The notes under the pieces: model-generated | The model's database searches: none | Seen by the model: the letters and a program-made list of their open reading frames with translations, nothing else | What the model was told of the DNA's origin: nothing | Position numbers and translations under genes: made by a program | In this document: one piece after another, positions 54,245-63,088 of the stretch | How the letters are laid out: each line of letters starts with the position of its first letter | Position numbering within the stretch: the stretch's first letter is position 1 | Assembly (NCBI RefSeq): GCF_009176305.1 | Contig: NZ_BLAJ01000004.1 | Span: 620,001 to 684,000, forward strand | Length of the DNA: 64,000 bases | Reading direction: 5' to 3' | From: Martinezella dioscoreae | Lineage (GTDB): Bacteria; Pseudomonadota; Alphaproteobacteria; Rhizobiales; Rhizobiaceae

Positions 54245-55482
54245 CGTCATACCCACAAATCAATGCGCAGCGTCTGCTGCGGCGCATTGCCGATTTTGCA
54301 ACGATAGGAGCAACGCCAGCGGGAGGGGTGAACCGTCAAGCGTTGAGCATCGGAGATAGGACGGCCCGGCGCCAGCTTGCGGAACTGGCCGTTGCCCGCG
54401 GTTTCAAAGCCAACCAGGATGCGATTGCCAATCTGTTCATCCGGCGTGAGGGACATGATCCTTCATTGCCACCCGTTTTGATTGGCAGCCATCTTGACAG
54501 CCAGCCCACGGGAGGCAGGTTTGATGGTGCGCTTGGCACGCTATCCGCCTTCGAGGTACTGGAAGCCCTTGAGGATGCCGGAGCCGTTACGGAACGATCC
54601 GTCGAAGTTGTGTCTTGGACCAACGAGGAAGGTAGCCGCTTCTCTCCCGGCTGCATGGGATCCATGGCCTTTATTGGCGCGGGCGACATGGCTGTGTGGC
54701 AGGATGCGCGCGGCACCGACGGGGTCAGGCTTGGCGATGAATTGGAGGCGACATTGAAGGCACTGCCGGAAGCCAAGATGCAGCCGGTCGGCCATGTGGT
54801 GTCCGCTTTCGTTGAGATGCATATCGAGCAGGGACCCGTTCTCGAGCGCGCGGGCATCCCGATCGGCCTCGTCACCGGCGTACAAGGAACCAGATGGCTC
54901 GAAGTTTCCTTCAGCGGCGAGGCGGCTCATGCTGGCACGACTCCGCTGGAATTCCGCAAAGATCCCATGGCGGCGGCCGTCGCGGCGATCGCGCAACTGC
55001 AGCTCCTCGTCATGCCGGCCGATCCGATGGCGCGGCTGACCGTTGGTCGAATGAGCGTCGAACCCAGCTCCGTCAACGTCATTCCAAGCAGGGTCACATT
55101 CACCATCGACATCCGCCATCCGCGAGAAGACGTGCTTTCTTCCATAGAAGCTCAAATCGACGCGGAATGCCGCGCGTCGGCTATGCGCCATATGGTCGAT
55201 GTGCTCATCAAAAAACGTTTCGACTTGGCACCCAGACAATTCGACACGGCAATCGTCGATGTGATCGACAAGGCTTGCGAAAGGCTTGGCGTTTCCAACA
55301 TGAAATTGGTTTCCGGCGCCTTTCACGATGCACTTTTCATCAGTCGTGTTGCACCGACAGCGATGATATTTGTTCCGTGCCGAGACGGCATCAGCCATAA
55401 CGAGGCTGAATTTGTCACCTCGGAGAACATCGAGACAGGCGCGAAGGTACTGCTTGAGACTGCCCTTTCCTTGGCTCGATGA
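54241..55482 (+). CDS. M20-family Zn hydrolase (carbamoylase/allantoate-amidohydrolase type)
   Basis: A binuclear zinc amidohydrolase of 413 residues similar to N-carbamoyl-L-amino-acid hydrolase and allantoate amidohydrolase. The metal ligands are in IGSHLDSQPTGGRFDG, TNEEGSRFSPGCMGS and EMHIEQGPVLE, and the dimer-contact histidine in AAHAGTTPLEFRKDP. The ATG at 54241 overlaps the BtpA stop; an apparent earlier start (54187) is not needed. A ureido or carbamoyl group in the imported compound is a reasonable guess. Confidence 0.92.
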   Translation: MTSYPQINAQRLLRRIADFATIGATPAGGVNRQALSIGDRTARRQLAELAVARGFKANQDAIANLFIRREGHDPSLPPVLIGSHLDSQPTGGRFDGALGTLSAFEVLEALEDAGAVTERSVEVVSWTNEEGSRFSPGCMGSMAFIGAGDMAVWQDARGTDGVRLGDELEATLKALPEAKMQPVGHVVSAFVEMHIEQGPVLERAGIPIGLVTGVQGTRWLEVSFSGEAAHAGTTPLEFRKDPMAAAVAAIAQLQLLVMPADPMARLTVGRMSVEPSSVNVIPSRVTFTIDIRHPREDVLSSIEAQIDAECRASAMRHMVDVLIKKRFDLAPRQFDTAIVDVIDKACERLGVSNMKLVSGAFHDALFISRVAPTAMIFVPCRDGISHNEAEFVTSENIETGAKVLLETALSLAR

Positions 55483-55640
55483 GCAATGATCATCCCCCTT
55501 AAGGCGGCCGATGATAGCGCGATAGAATCAGCGACGGCATGCGGACGCAGCGGCAGACGATGCCGATCGCGTTGCAGCGAGCGCCAATGGATTTGCCTTT
55601 AATGGCTGGAAAGTGGTGCCGCCCTCCGCCGACTAGCGCA

Positions 55641-55660
55641 GGCGCTCAAAAAAGAGCGCC
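55641..55660. terminator. Small hairpin between convergent genes
   Basis: GGCGCTC, six A, GAGCGCC. It lies 158 bp after the eight-gene operon and 39 bp past the end of the LysR gene. No T-run, so its termination role is uncertain. Confidence 0.35.
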
Positions 55661-55698
55661 CACACTATCAATCGGCGGTATACGGCATCCCTCAACCC

Positions 55699-56610
55699 CT
55701 AACGTTCGAGTTCCTCAGTAATGTCGGCGCAGAAATCGACAAATGCGCGTACCTTGGCTGGCGGCTGCTTGCGTGATGGTTGGAAAGCAAAGAGCGGGAA
55801 ACGCTCGCCATGCCAGTCGGGGAAGAGGTCGATCAGCGATCCTGTCGCCAATGCCTGCCCAACCCCCCAGCCGATTACCTGAGCAATGCCGGTTCCAGCA
55901 AGGCATTCATCGAGCATGGTCTTGGGGTCGGTGAACGTCAACGGTCCGCTCGTCGGAACATCGATTGTCTCGCCTCCCCGGATGAATTCCCATTCGAATG
56001 GCCTCCCGGTATAGGGATCGATAAACTGCAGACAGCGATGAACGGAGAGGTCGCGAGGATGCGCCGGACGACCATGGCGCTCCAGATAGCGAGGCGACGC
56101 CACGGTCAGAATTGGTGCTTCAATTAGCTTTCGCGCAATCAGGCTGGCAAAGCGAGGCTGGCCAAACCGGATCGCAAGATCGATACCGTCTGCAACAAGA
56201 TCTCCGACATGCTCTCTGGTCACGAACTCGATAGATAGATCCGGATAGCGTTCGCAGAATCCACCAAGCCGGCCTGCGAGCACGAGGGGCAGAAAGAATG
56301 GATCGATATCCACTTTCAAACGACCGCGCACCGCTGTTGCCGAGCCGGACACGACCACGGCAGCGTCTTCGATCGCATTCAAGTGCGGCTTCACCTCTTC
56401 ATAAAACCGCCGGCCCTCGTCGGTCAGCGTCACCGAGCGCGTCGTTCGATCGAGCAGGCGCACGCCGAGGCGTGTCTCAAGACGGCCAATGGCCCGGCTT
56501 ACACCGGAATCGGTGATGCCGATCAGTTCAGCGCCTTTGACGAAGCTCCCACCTTCAACGACGGCCGCAAACACGCTCACCCCCGAGAGAATCCGTCCAT
56601 CAAAAGACAT
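55699..56610 (-). CDS. LysR-family regulator
   Basis: A 303-residue regulator with winged HTH (about residues 8-66, GVSVFAAVVEGGSFVKGAE, SGVSRAIGRLETRLGVRLL) and effector domain. It belongs to the large class of LysR proteins that control divergent catabolic or efflux genes. It is divergent from the amidohydrolase gene, with a perfect 7-bp inverted repeat between them at 56619-56637. Confidence 0.92.
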   Translation of the reverse strand: MSFDGRILSGVSVFAAVVEGGSFVKGAELIGITDSGVSRAIGRLETRLGVRLLDRTTRSVTLTDEGRRFYEEVKPHLNAIEDAAVVVSGSATAVRGRLKVDIDPFFLPLVLAGRLGGFCERYPDLSIEFVTREHVGDLVADGIDLAIRFGQPRFASLIARKLIEAPILTVASPRYLERHGRPAHPRDLSVHRCLQFIDPYTGRPFEWEFIRGGETIDVPTSGPLTFTDPKTMLDECLAGTGIAQVIGWGVGQALATGSLIDLFPDWHGERFPLFAFQPSRKQPPAKVRAFVDFCADITEELER

Positions 56611-56618
56611 GTGCCGAC

Positions 56619-56637
56619 TCCTGACTTTTGGTCAGGA
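56619..56637. promoter_or_regulatory. Candidate LysR operator
   Basis: TCCTGAC, five bases, GTCAGGA: a perfect inverted repeat of 7-bp arms starting nine bases before the LysR gene and 83 bp before the amidohydrolase. A LysR box usually contains T-N11-A within such repeats, which this has. Confidence 0.5.
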
Positions 56638-56719
56638 ATCATCTGACATAAACGCACTTAATTCAAGATCATTCCAGAGCGATAACGGTCCCGTGCTTTA
56701 AACCTGAGAGGACCCAATC

Positions 56720-58069
56720 ATGAGCAATCTCAACCATCCCCGCACGCTTTTCAAAGGCGGCACCATACTGACAATGGACAAGACGGTCGGCAATCTCGCC
56801 ATCGGCGACCTGCTCGTGGAACACGGCAGAATAGCGGCCATCGGACAGAACATCGCCGTTACCGATGCAACGGTTATTGATGCTTCTGACAGCATCGTCA
56901 TGCCAGGTCTGATCGACGCCCATCATCACATGTGGCTGGGCGCAATGCGCCGCATGATGCCCGATGTGCACGATCTCTTTGCCTATATCGATGTGGTGGC
57001 GGAAACGCTGGGCTGCCATTATCGACCGCTGGATATGTATCTCAGCACCCGGCTCACCGCGCTCGCCTGTCTCGATGCCGGCATCACGACCGTCATCGAC
57101 GCTTGCCATTCCTCCCGCAGCCCGGAACATACCGACGCAGCGCTCGACGCTCTCGATGGCAGCGGTATCCGCGCCCTGCACATGGTCGGCGCCGCCATGG
57201 ACAAGAAGGCGTCCTCCGCACACCTACCGGGCGATCTGAAGCGGCTGGCGGACAACTGGAACCAAGGCGATGGCCTTGTGCGTGTCGGCCTGTTCGGCCA
57301 GCTCAATCTCGATTGGTGGAAGGTCGCCCGCAGCCTGAATATGCGCATTCTGACCGAGTTCATCGGCGATCTAGCCAAGCTCGGCCCGGAATTTGCCGAA
57401 GAGGGCGTGCTCGGCCCGCACAGCATCTTCAATCATTGCACCCGCATTCCGCGGGAGACGTGGCGCCTCTTTGCCAATGCCGGCGTGAACATTACCGTCA
57501 ACCCGCGTTCCGATGCACTGTTCGGTTTCGATGACGAGAGTTTCGCGTATCAGCAAGCGATCGACCATGGCCTGACGCCGGCTATCGGCATCGATCTCGA
57601 CACGGCCTTCGGCAGCGACATGTTCGGCGAGATGCACGCCCTATTCCTGCAGCAGCGCTCGGCCATGCGTTACCGCAAATTCCGAGGCGAAGATAATGTG
57701 CCCTTGCCGATCACCGTCGAGCGCGTCCTTGAAGCGGCAACCGTAAACGGTGCACGCGCCGCGGGTCTTGAGAGCGAGGTCGGTTCGCTGGCGCCCGGCA
57801 AGCAGGCCGATATCATCATGGTACGTGCCGACGGGGTCGCCGTCATACCGGTCAATAACGCCGTCGGCACGATCGTCCAGGCCGTCGAGCGCTCGGATGT
57901 TGATACGGTCATGGTCGCCGGCGAGATCCGCAAACGCGGCGGAAAGCTGGTCGGCACCGATCTCATCAAGCTATCATCGGAGATCGCCGCGTCGCGCGAT
58001 TACCTGCTGGAAAAGAGCGGCTATCGCCTGGACCGCCTCGGCGCACCCGCCCCCGAAGAAGCGGCCTGA
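56720..58069 (+). CDS. Amidohydrolase-family deaminase/hydrolase
   Basis: A 449-residue amidohydrolase-superfamily protein (SsnA, TrzN/AtzA and 8-oxoguanine deaminase group). The metal motif is PGLIDAHHHMW (about residues 67-77). Later ligands are likely FNHCTRIP and IGIDLDTAFGSD. The composite beta domain ends with GSLAPGKQADIIMV. The substrate may be a heteroaromatic amine or amide. It is the first gene of the amidohydrolase-MFS-SDR unit facing the LysR gene. Confidence 0.88.
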   Translation: MSNLNHPRTLFKGGTILTMDKTVGNLAIGDLLVEHGRIAAIGQNIAVTDATVIDASDSIVMPGLIDAHHHMWLGAMRRMMPDVHDLFAYIDVVAETLGCHYRPLDMYLSTRLTALACLDAGITTVIDACHSSRSPEHTDAALDALDGSGIRALHMVGAAMDKKASSAHLPGDLKRLADNWNQGDGLVRVGLFGQLNLDWWKVARSLNMRILTEFIGDLAKLGPEFAEEGVLGPHSIFNHCTRIPRETWRLFANAGVNITVNPRSDALFGFDDESFAYQQAIDHGLTPAIGIDLDTAFGSDMFGEMHALFLQQRSAMRYRKFRGEDNVPLPITVERVLEAATVNGARAAGLESEVGSLAPGKQADIIMVRADGVAVIPVNNAVGTIVQAVERSDVDTVMVAGEIRKRGGKLVGTDLIKLSSEIAASRDYLLEKSGYRLDRLGAPAPEEAA

Positions 58070-58131
58070 ATCGGTGCCGCCGCTTTTCGGCGACGCTGCT
58101 ACCCCACAGATTTTTCAGAATGGAGGCTGTC

Positions 58132-59331
58132 ATGTCAGCATCTCTCATCAATGAGACGACGGAAGCGAAAGCCGCTCCCGCATATCTTTCCCGCCCTGCC
58201 CCGGGGATCATCGCCGCGCTCTTTTGTGGCTATCTCGCGGTCGGACTTCCGCTTCCGGTTATACCGCTCTTCATCCACGACAAGCTCGGCTTCAACAATC
58301 TGGTCGTCGGCCTGGTGATTGGCATCCAATTTCTCGCTACCGTGCTCAGTCGTGGCTATGCGGGACGCTTGACCGATCTCAAAGGCGGTCAGCGTTCCGC
58401 CCTGCAAGGTGCCGCGATCAGCATGACCGCAGGGCTGCTCTATCTGGCGGCGGCCATGCCCATTCTCTCGCCCGATGTCAGCCTTGCAATTCTTGTTATC
58501 GGGCGATTGATTGCCGGTCTCGGGGAGAGCCTCTTCGTCACCGGCTGTGTCTCCTGGTCGATCGCCTCGGTCGGACCACAGCGCGCAGGCATGTCGATGT
58601 CGTGGACCGGCATTGCCATGTTCGCGGCACTGGCCATCGGCGCGCCGGTCGGCATGGCTCTGTATCAGTCTTATGGCCTGGAGACCGCAATGATCGCCTG
58701 CATCCTTGCCCCGCTACTCGCAGTCGCTATCGCATTTCGTTCGACCTCTTATACGAGCCCGGCAGGCCCGCGTCTGCCCTTCCATAAGGTCATCGGCCAA
58801 ATCTGGCGCGAAGGGGCCGGGCTGATGCTGCAAGGAGTGGCACTGTCGGGTCTTACCGCCTTCGCATCGCTCTACTTCGCAGCCCACCATTGGAACAATG
58901 CCGGCTTGGTCATGACGGCCTTCGGCATCGGCTTCATCTTCGTGCGCGTCGTATTCGGCTCGCTGCCCGACAGAATGAGCGGCTATAGCATCGCATTCTG
59001 GTCCTCGGTGATAGTTGCAGCCGGCCAGGCGCTGATCTGGGTGACGCCTAATGAATGGATGGCGCTTGCCGGCGCCCTGGTCACCGGCCTCGGTTGTGCG
59101 CTGATCTTTCCCGCTCTCGGCGTCGAAGCGCTGAAGCGAGTGCCTCCGGCCAATCGTGGCAGCGCCATGGGCGGCTTCGTGGCTTTTCTCGATATCGCCT
59201 ACGGCATTTCCGGTCCGGTCGCTGGCATCATCGCCGGACAGTTCGGATATGCGGCCGTCTACCTCTTTGGCGCCGCCTGCGCCCTCGCCGGTGCCGCACT
59301 TGTCCAGACCGCCCGCTCTTCGCAATCCTGA
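58132..59331 (+). CDS. MFS transporter (YhhS/arabinose-efflux-like)
   Basis: A 399-residue major-facilitator protein with 12 hydrophobic segments. VIPLFIHDKLGFNNLVVG and SRGYAGRLTDLKGGQRS (the loop-2 motif A with GRLTD) identify the family, and GCVSWSIASVGPQRAGMSMS is typical of YhhS/YnfM-type exporters. GGAGG lies six bases before the ATG at 58132. It is 62 bp past the amidohydrolase, same direction. It may take up or expel the substrate or product of its neighbour. Confidence 0.9.
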   Translation: MSASLINETTEAKAAPAYLSRPAPGIIAALFCGYLAVGLPLPVIPLFIHDKLGFNNLVVGLVIGIQFLATVLSRGYAGRLTDLKGGQRSALQGAAISMTAGLLYLAAAMPILSPDVSLAILVIGRLIAGLGESLFVTGCVSWSIASVGPQRAGMSMSWTGIAMFAALAIGAPVGMALYQSYGLETAMIACILAPLLAVAIAFRSTSYTSPAGPRLPFHKVIGQIWREGAGLMLQGVALSGLTAFASLYFAAHHWNNAGLVMTAFGIGFIFVRVVFGSLPDRMSGYSIAFWSSVIVAAGQALIWVTPNEWMALAGALVTGLGCALIFPALGVEALKRVPPANRGSAMGGFVAFLDIAYGISGPVAGIIAGQFGYAAVYLFGAACALAGAALVQTARSSQS

Positions 59332-59386
59332 CCATTATTCCACATTGCCTGTGAGACTTGCTCGCCGGCTATCAAAGGAGATTTTC

Positions 59387-60157
59387 ATGTCCCGCATCTT
59401 CATTTCCGGCTCGTCGACCGGTCTCGGCCTCATGGTGGCTGAACGTCTAACCGAACAAAGCCACCGGGTCGTGCTTCATGCGCGCAATCCGGCTCGCGCC
59501 AATGATGCCCGCCGCGCTCTTCCGAAGGCGGAGGCAGTCGTGATCGGTGATCTCGAGACCATCGCCGGTGCAAAAATTCTCGCCGCCGAAGTCAACAGGC
59601 TCGGACGGTTCGATGCTGTGATCCACAATGCCGCCGTCGGCTATCGCGAAGCTCATCGCCTCACCTCCGACGGGCTGCCGCATGTCTTCGCCATAAACAC
59701 ACTATCGGCCTACATTCTGACCGCACTCCTCGAACCACCGAAGCGGCTAGTCTACCTGTCGTCCGGCATGCACCATCATGCAGATGCCAATCTCGATGAT
59801 ATTCTCTGGAAACGTCGCAGGTGGAACGGATCAGAGGCCTATGCCGAAAGCAAGCTGCACGACGCAATGCTCGCATTCGCGATCGCGCGACGTTGGAAGG
59901 ACGTGTTCTCGAATTCATTGGAGCCCGGATGGGTTCCGACCAAGATGGGCGGCCCTGGCGCACCTGATGACATGGCACAGGCCCATCTGACTCAAGCCTG
60001 GCTGGCAGCCGGCGACGACCCGAAGGCGGATGTCACGGGAGAATACTTCTATCATCTGAAGCGTCGGACCGCGAACCCGCAGGCTCATGATCCAGCGCTC
60101 CAAGACAGCCTCATCGCAATCTGCGAGGAGATCTCGGGCGTGACTTTGCCGAAATAA
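59387..60157 (+). CDS. Short-chain dehydrogenase/reductase
   Basis: A 256-residue SDR. The coenzyme motif is ISGSSTGLGLMVAERL, NAA appears in IHNAAVGYREAH, and the active-site Tyr/Lys in EAYAESKLHD. AAAGGAG lies six bases before the ATG at 59387; the long frame open from 59156 overlaps the MFS gene. It is similar to reductases of aliphatic or aromatic ketones in antibiotic-type clusters. It probably completes a three-gene catabolic or detoxifying unit. Confidence 0.88.
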   Translation: MSRIFISGSSTGLGLMVAERLTEQSHRVVLHARNPARANDARRALPKAEAVVIGDLETIAGAKILAAEVNRLGRFDAVIHNAAVGYREAHRLTSDGLPHVFAINTLSAYILTALLEPPKRLVYLSSGMHHHADANLDDILWKRRRWNGSEAYAESKLHDAMLAFAIARRWKDVFSNSLEPGWVPTKMGGPGAPDDMAQAHLTQAWLAAGDDPKADVTGEYFYHLKRRTANPQAHDPALQDSLIAICEEISGVTLPK

Positions 60158-60340
60158 TTCACCGTCGGTCTTTTAGATCTTTAAAAATCTATTGGAGCGC
60201 GCACGGGAAGCATTCGGGACTCGAAAGAACACTAAGCCAGCATACTCTCCTTCGCCGTAATCTGGTCCGATCCGCCGAAACGACACGTCCAGAGAATTCC
60301 GGGCGTCACGTGTTTCTACCTTTCAAATCCACAAGCTTGA

Positions 60341-61702
60341 CTATCGCCGTCTATAAGACGCCCCGCAGTGACGTTCCGGCAGGCGAGCGGTTTCCCCGAA
60401 GATCTTTTGCCGCAGTGAACCTTCCGCGTACGCAGTCTTATAGAGACCCCGATCCTGCAAGGCTGGCACTACAACATCAACGAAATCCTCAAAGCCCTCC
60501 GGCGCCACCGTGCGGGTGAGGTTAAAGCCGTCGATCTCCCCCTCATCGATCCACGCGGAAAGCTCATCCGCGACCGTTGCGGCATCGCCGACAATGACCG
60601 GATACCGGCCGCCAATGGACAGTTCCCCTAGCAATTGCCGCTTGGTCCAGCCTCGTTGCTGCGCAGTTTGCGTTGCTGACTGGCTGGCGTTGGACGGTCC
60701 ATAGACGATAGTCTCGTCGAGCTCGTAACGCGAAAAATCGATACCCGTGCTCGCCGAAAAATGCGCCAACCCGGCTTCAGGATTAGCATGGTAGAGGTAG
60801 TCCGTATATTTTTCCCGCGCCGCGGCGGCCGAGCGATCCGTTACGACAGTTATGCCGACAAGGATTTTCACGTCATCGGGCTTTCGGCCCACGGCAACAG
60901 CCGCCTGGCGCAGCGCCCGGCCAGCGGCGCGTGCTGCGTTCTTGTCGGCGGCTGCAATGAAGATGCATTCGGCATGACGGGCAGCAAATTTCCTGCCGCG
61001 GCCGGATGTACCCGCCTGATAAAGAACCGGTGTACGCTGTATGGACGGTTCGGCAAGATGATAGCCGCGCGAACGATAGAATTGCCCCTGATGATCTATC
61101 TGATGGACTTTTGATGGGTCGGCATAGATGCGCTTTTTCTTGTCCGCCAAAACCGCGTCGTCTTCCCAGCTTCCCTCCCAGAATTTGTACAGGAGTTCGA
61201 GATATTCGTCTGCGCGATCGTAGCGGGTATCGTGCTCGATCTGCATATCGAGTCCCAAGCCGCGCGCGGCACTGTCGAGATAGCCGGTTACGATATTCCA
61301 GCCAATGCGCCCATCGGTCAGATGATCGAGCGTCGACATGCGCCGCGCAAAAACATAGGGCGCATCCGTACTGGCATTGACCGTTACACCAAAGCCAAGA
61401 TGCCGCGTCACGGCCGCCATAGCGGACACCAGCAACAAGGGATCATTGAGCGGCAACTGAATGGATTCCCGCAAGGTTAGATCGACCGAGTTCTGGTAGA
61501 CGTCATAGACGCCGAGAATATCGGCCAGGAAAATGCCATCGAAAAGGCCGCGTTCCAGCGTCGCCGCAAGCGATGTCCAATAGCTCAGCGTCTTATAGCG
61601 ATCGGACTGATCTCGCGGATGGGTCCATAGCCCGTGATTGACGTGCCCGACGCAGTTCATGTTGAATGCGTTGAGCAGTATCTTTTTTCTTTGCGTGACC
61701 AT
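60341..61702 (-). CDS. Luciferase-like FMN-dependent monooxygenase (NtaA/SnaA/DszA type)
   Basis: A 453-residue flavin monooxygenase. Family motifs are ILLNAFNMNCVGHVNHGLW, GLFDGIFLADILGVYD, LTDGRIGWNIVTGYLD and LYQAGTSGRGRKFAARHA. It is the last gene of an operon with two CMD-fold proteins and another luciferase-like protein. The ATG at 61702 gives the normal N-terminus; the ribosome site is weak. No flavin reductase is within view, so one may lie past the right edge. Substrate unknown. Confidence 0.9.
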   Translation of the reverse strand: MVTQRKKILLNAFNMNCVGHVNHGLWTHPRDQSDRYKTLSYWTSLAATLERGLFDGIFLADILGVYDVYQNSVDLTLRESIQLPLNDPLLLVSAMAAVTRHLGFGVTVNASTDAPYVFARRMSTLDHLTDGRIGWNIVTGYLDSAARGLGLDMQIEHDTRYDRADEYLELLYKFWEGSWEDDAVLADKKKRIYADPSKVHQIDHQGQFYRSRGYHLAEPSIQRTPVLYQAGTSGRGRKFAARHAECIFIAAADKNAARAAGRALRQAAVAVGRKPDDVKILVGITVVTDRSAAAAREKYTDYLYHANPEAGLAHFSASTGIDFSRYELDETIVYGPSNASQSATQTAQQRGWTKRQLLGELSIGGRYPVIVGDAATVADELSAWIDEGEIDGFNLTRTVAPEGFEDFVDVVVPALQDRGLYKTAYAEGSLRQKIFGETARLPERHCGASYRRR

Positions 61703-61806
61703 CTCGTCCGTCGTTTCAGTTTCGATCGCGCCGTATTGTAGCGCTTGCCATCGACATAGCCGCCCTCCAGACGAGCTTCCGCCGCTCAATCACGACAACG
61801 TCTGCT

Positions 61807-62409
61807 TCAGGCTGCCGGCGTCGGTTCGCCGAGCGAAAGCATCAATCGGTTTGCCCAATTGAAGAAGGCAGCTCCATGGATCACGTCGGCGATTTCCAGA
61901 TCATCCAGGCCTTCCTCGCGCAATCTGACGATCTCGTTGGCTCCAAATTGCGATGGCGTCGCGGTGAGCGCGGCTGAAGCCTCGACAACCGCATTCCAGC
62001 GACTGCCAAGATCAGCCTGAAGCCCATCATCCAGCAGACGCTGCACGTCATCCGTCCGCTTGGAATGATGGGCGGCGAAGCGAGAATGGACCGATGCGCA
62101 AAAAACACAGCCATTCACCCGCGATGCGGCCGTGGCGGCCAGTTCACGCTCAGCACGAGGAAGGCCGGCCGAGACATTGTAGAAGATATCCTTGTCCGTC
62201 TTGGTACGGGCCTGGAGAATGTCGGGATCGCGTACCAGCAGCATGAAATACGGCGACTTCGCGCGGGATGCATCCACAAGGCCTGCCCAGTGGCGCTCGG
62301 TCAAGTCCGCTTCATCAAGGGGCCGCAGCCAGGGTGTCCAGCCGATTTCAGCTTGAGTGAAGGCGTTTGGTCGGTCTGCGATTTCGGGATGAATTACAGT
62401 TTCGGTCAT
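61807..62409 (-). CDS. Alkylhydroperoxidase-domain protein (Avi_7169 type)
   Basis: A 200-residue AhpD/carboxymuconolactone-decarboxylase-fold protein. The AhpD-type active motif is CVFCASVHSRFAAHH (CxxC plus His, about residues 101-115). The rest fits the 'alkylhydroperoxidase domain protein, Avi_7169' group, which travels with luciferase-like monooxygenases. It lies 23 bp after the cysteine-free partner and upstream of the monooxygenase. It may remove peroxide released by uncoupled flavin chemistry, or be a real pathway enzyme. Confidence 0.85.
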   Translation of the reverse strand: MTETVIHPEIADRPNAFTQAEIGWTPWLRPLDEADLTERHWAGLVDASRAKSPYFMLLVRDPDILQARTKTDKDIFYNVSAGLPRAERELAATAASRVNGCVFCASVHSRFAAHHSKRTDDVQRLLDDGLQADLGSRWNAVVEASAALTATPSQFGANEIVRLREEGLDDLEIADVIHGAAFFNWANRLMLSLGEPTPAA

Positions 62410-62432
62410 GAAAGGATTCCTTGTTCGTGCGA

Positions 62433-63062
62433 TCAGGCTTGCGCGACCCGTCCGACATCGGCTGGATTGGCAGCCAAGGCCCTCAAGCCTGTAACGACCC
62501 TGATCTGAAACGCGAGAAATGCGACCAGCTGTGACAAGGTAACGATGCCTGTGGTCGTCCAGCCGGCATCTAGCAGCTTCTGCAGCGCCGCGGCACTCGC
62601 ATCCCTCGGACGGAAGACCAGAAGGTGGCTGTGTTCGAGCGCCGTGCTGAGCTTCAGGTCCAGAAGTTGCCGGCTTTCGCCCGATACCTCATAAACGAAG
62701 CCCGGCCGGTCCTCACGGGAAAGCGGGCCAGCCAGATAATGGCCGTAAGGTCCGGTTGTATCGCCGACCTCCAGCTCCGCGGAGATGATGGCGACGAGCT
62801 CCGGGCCGTGCGCCTCATCCCGCAACTTGGAAGAATAAAAATCAGCGATCTCCGGCGCCTTGTGGAGGCCAGCGACAAAGGCGGCGACGGCAAGGCGCTC
62901 CGCCGGGGTCACGCTTCCCCAATGCTCGGGCTCGAAAAGAGCTTCATAGCTCTTTTGAGCATTGAGGCGCGTCTCGGGCCGTTGTGCCCGAAGGCCGTCA
63001 AGATCGGACCCAGGATCCATTCCCGCGAGGAAATCGATGACGTCTCTGGTCTGCAAAGTCAT
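62433..63062 (-). CDS. CMD-domain protein (Avi_7170 type), no cysteines
   Basis: A 209-residue protein of the 'CMD domain protein, Avi_7170' group. It starts MTLQTRDVIDFLAGMDPG and contains EHWGSVTPAERLAVAAFV. The sequence has no cysteine at all, so it cannot use AhpD-type CxxC chemistry, unlike its neighbour. The ATG at 63062 follows AAGG by nine bases; the frame to 63146 overlaps the upstream gene. The pair may form a heteromer in which only one partner is active (inference). Confidence 0.8.
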   Translation of the reverse strand: MTLQTRDVIDFLAGMDPGSDLDGLRAQRPETRLNAQKSYEALFEPEHWGSVTPAERLAVAAFVAGLHKAPEIADFYSSKLRDEAHGPELVAIISAELEVGDTTGPYGHYLAGPLSREDRPGFVYEVSGESRQLLDLKLSTALEHSHLLVFRPRDASAAALQKLLDAGWTTTGIVTLSQLVAFLAFQIRVVTGLRALAANPADVGRVAQA

Positions 63063-63088
63063 GGTCGATGCCTTCTCTTCGGATACCG

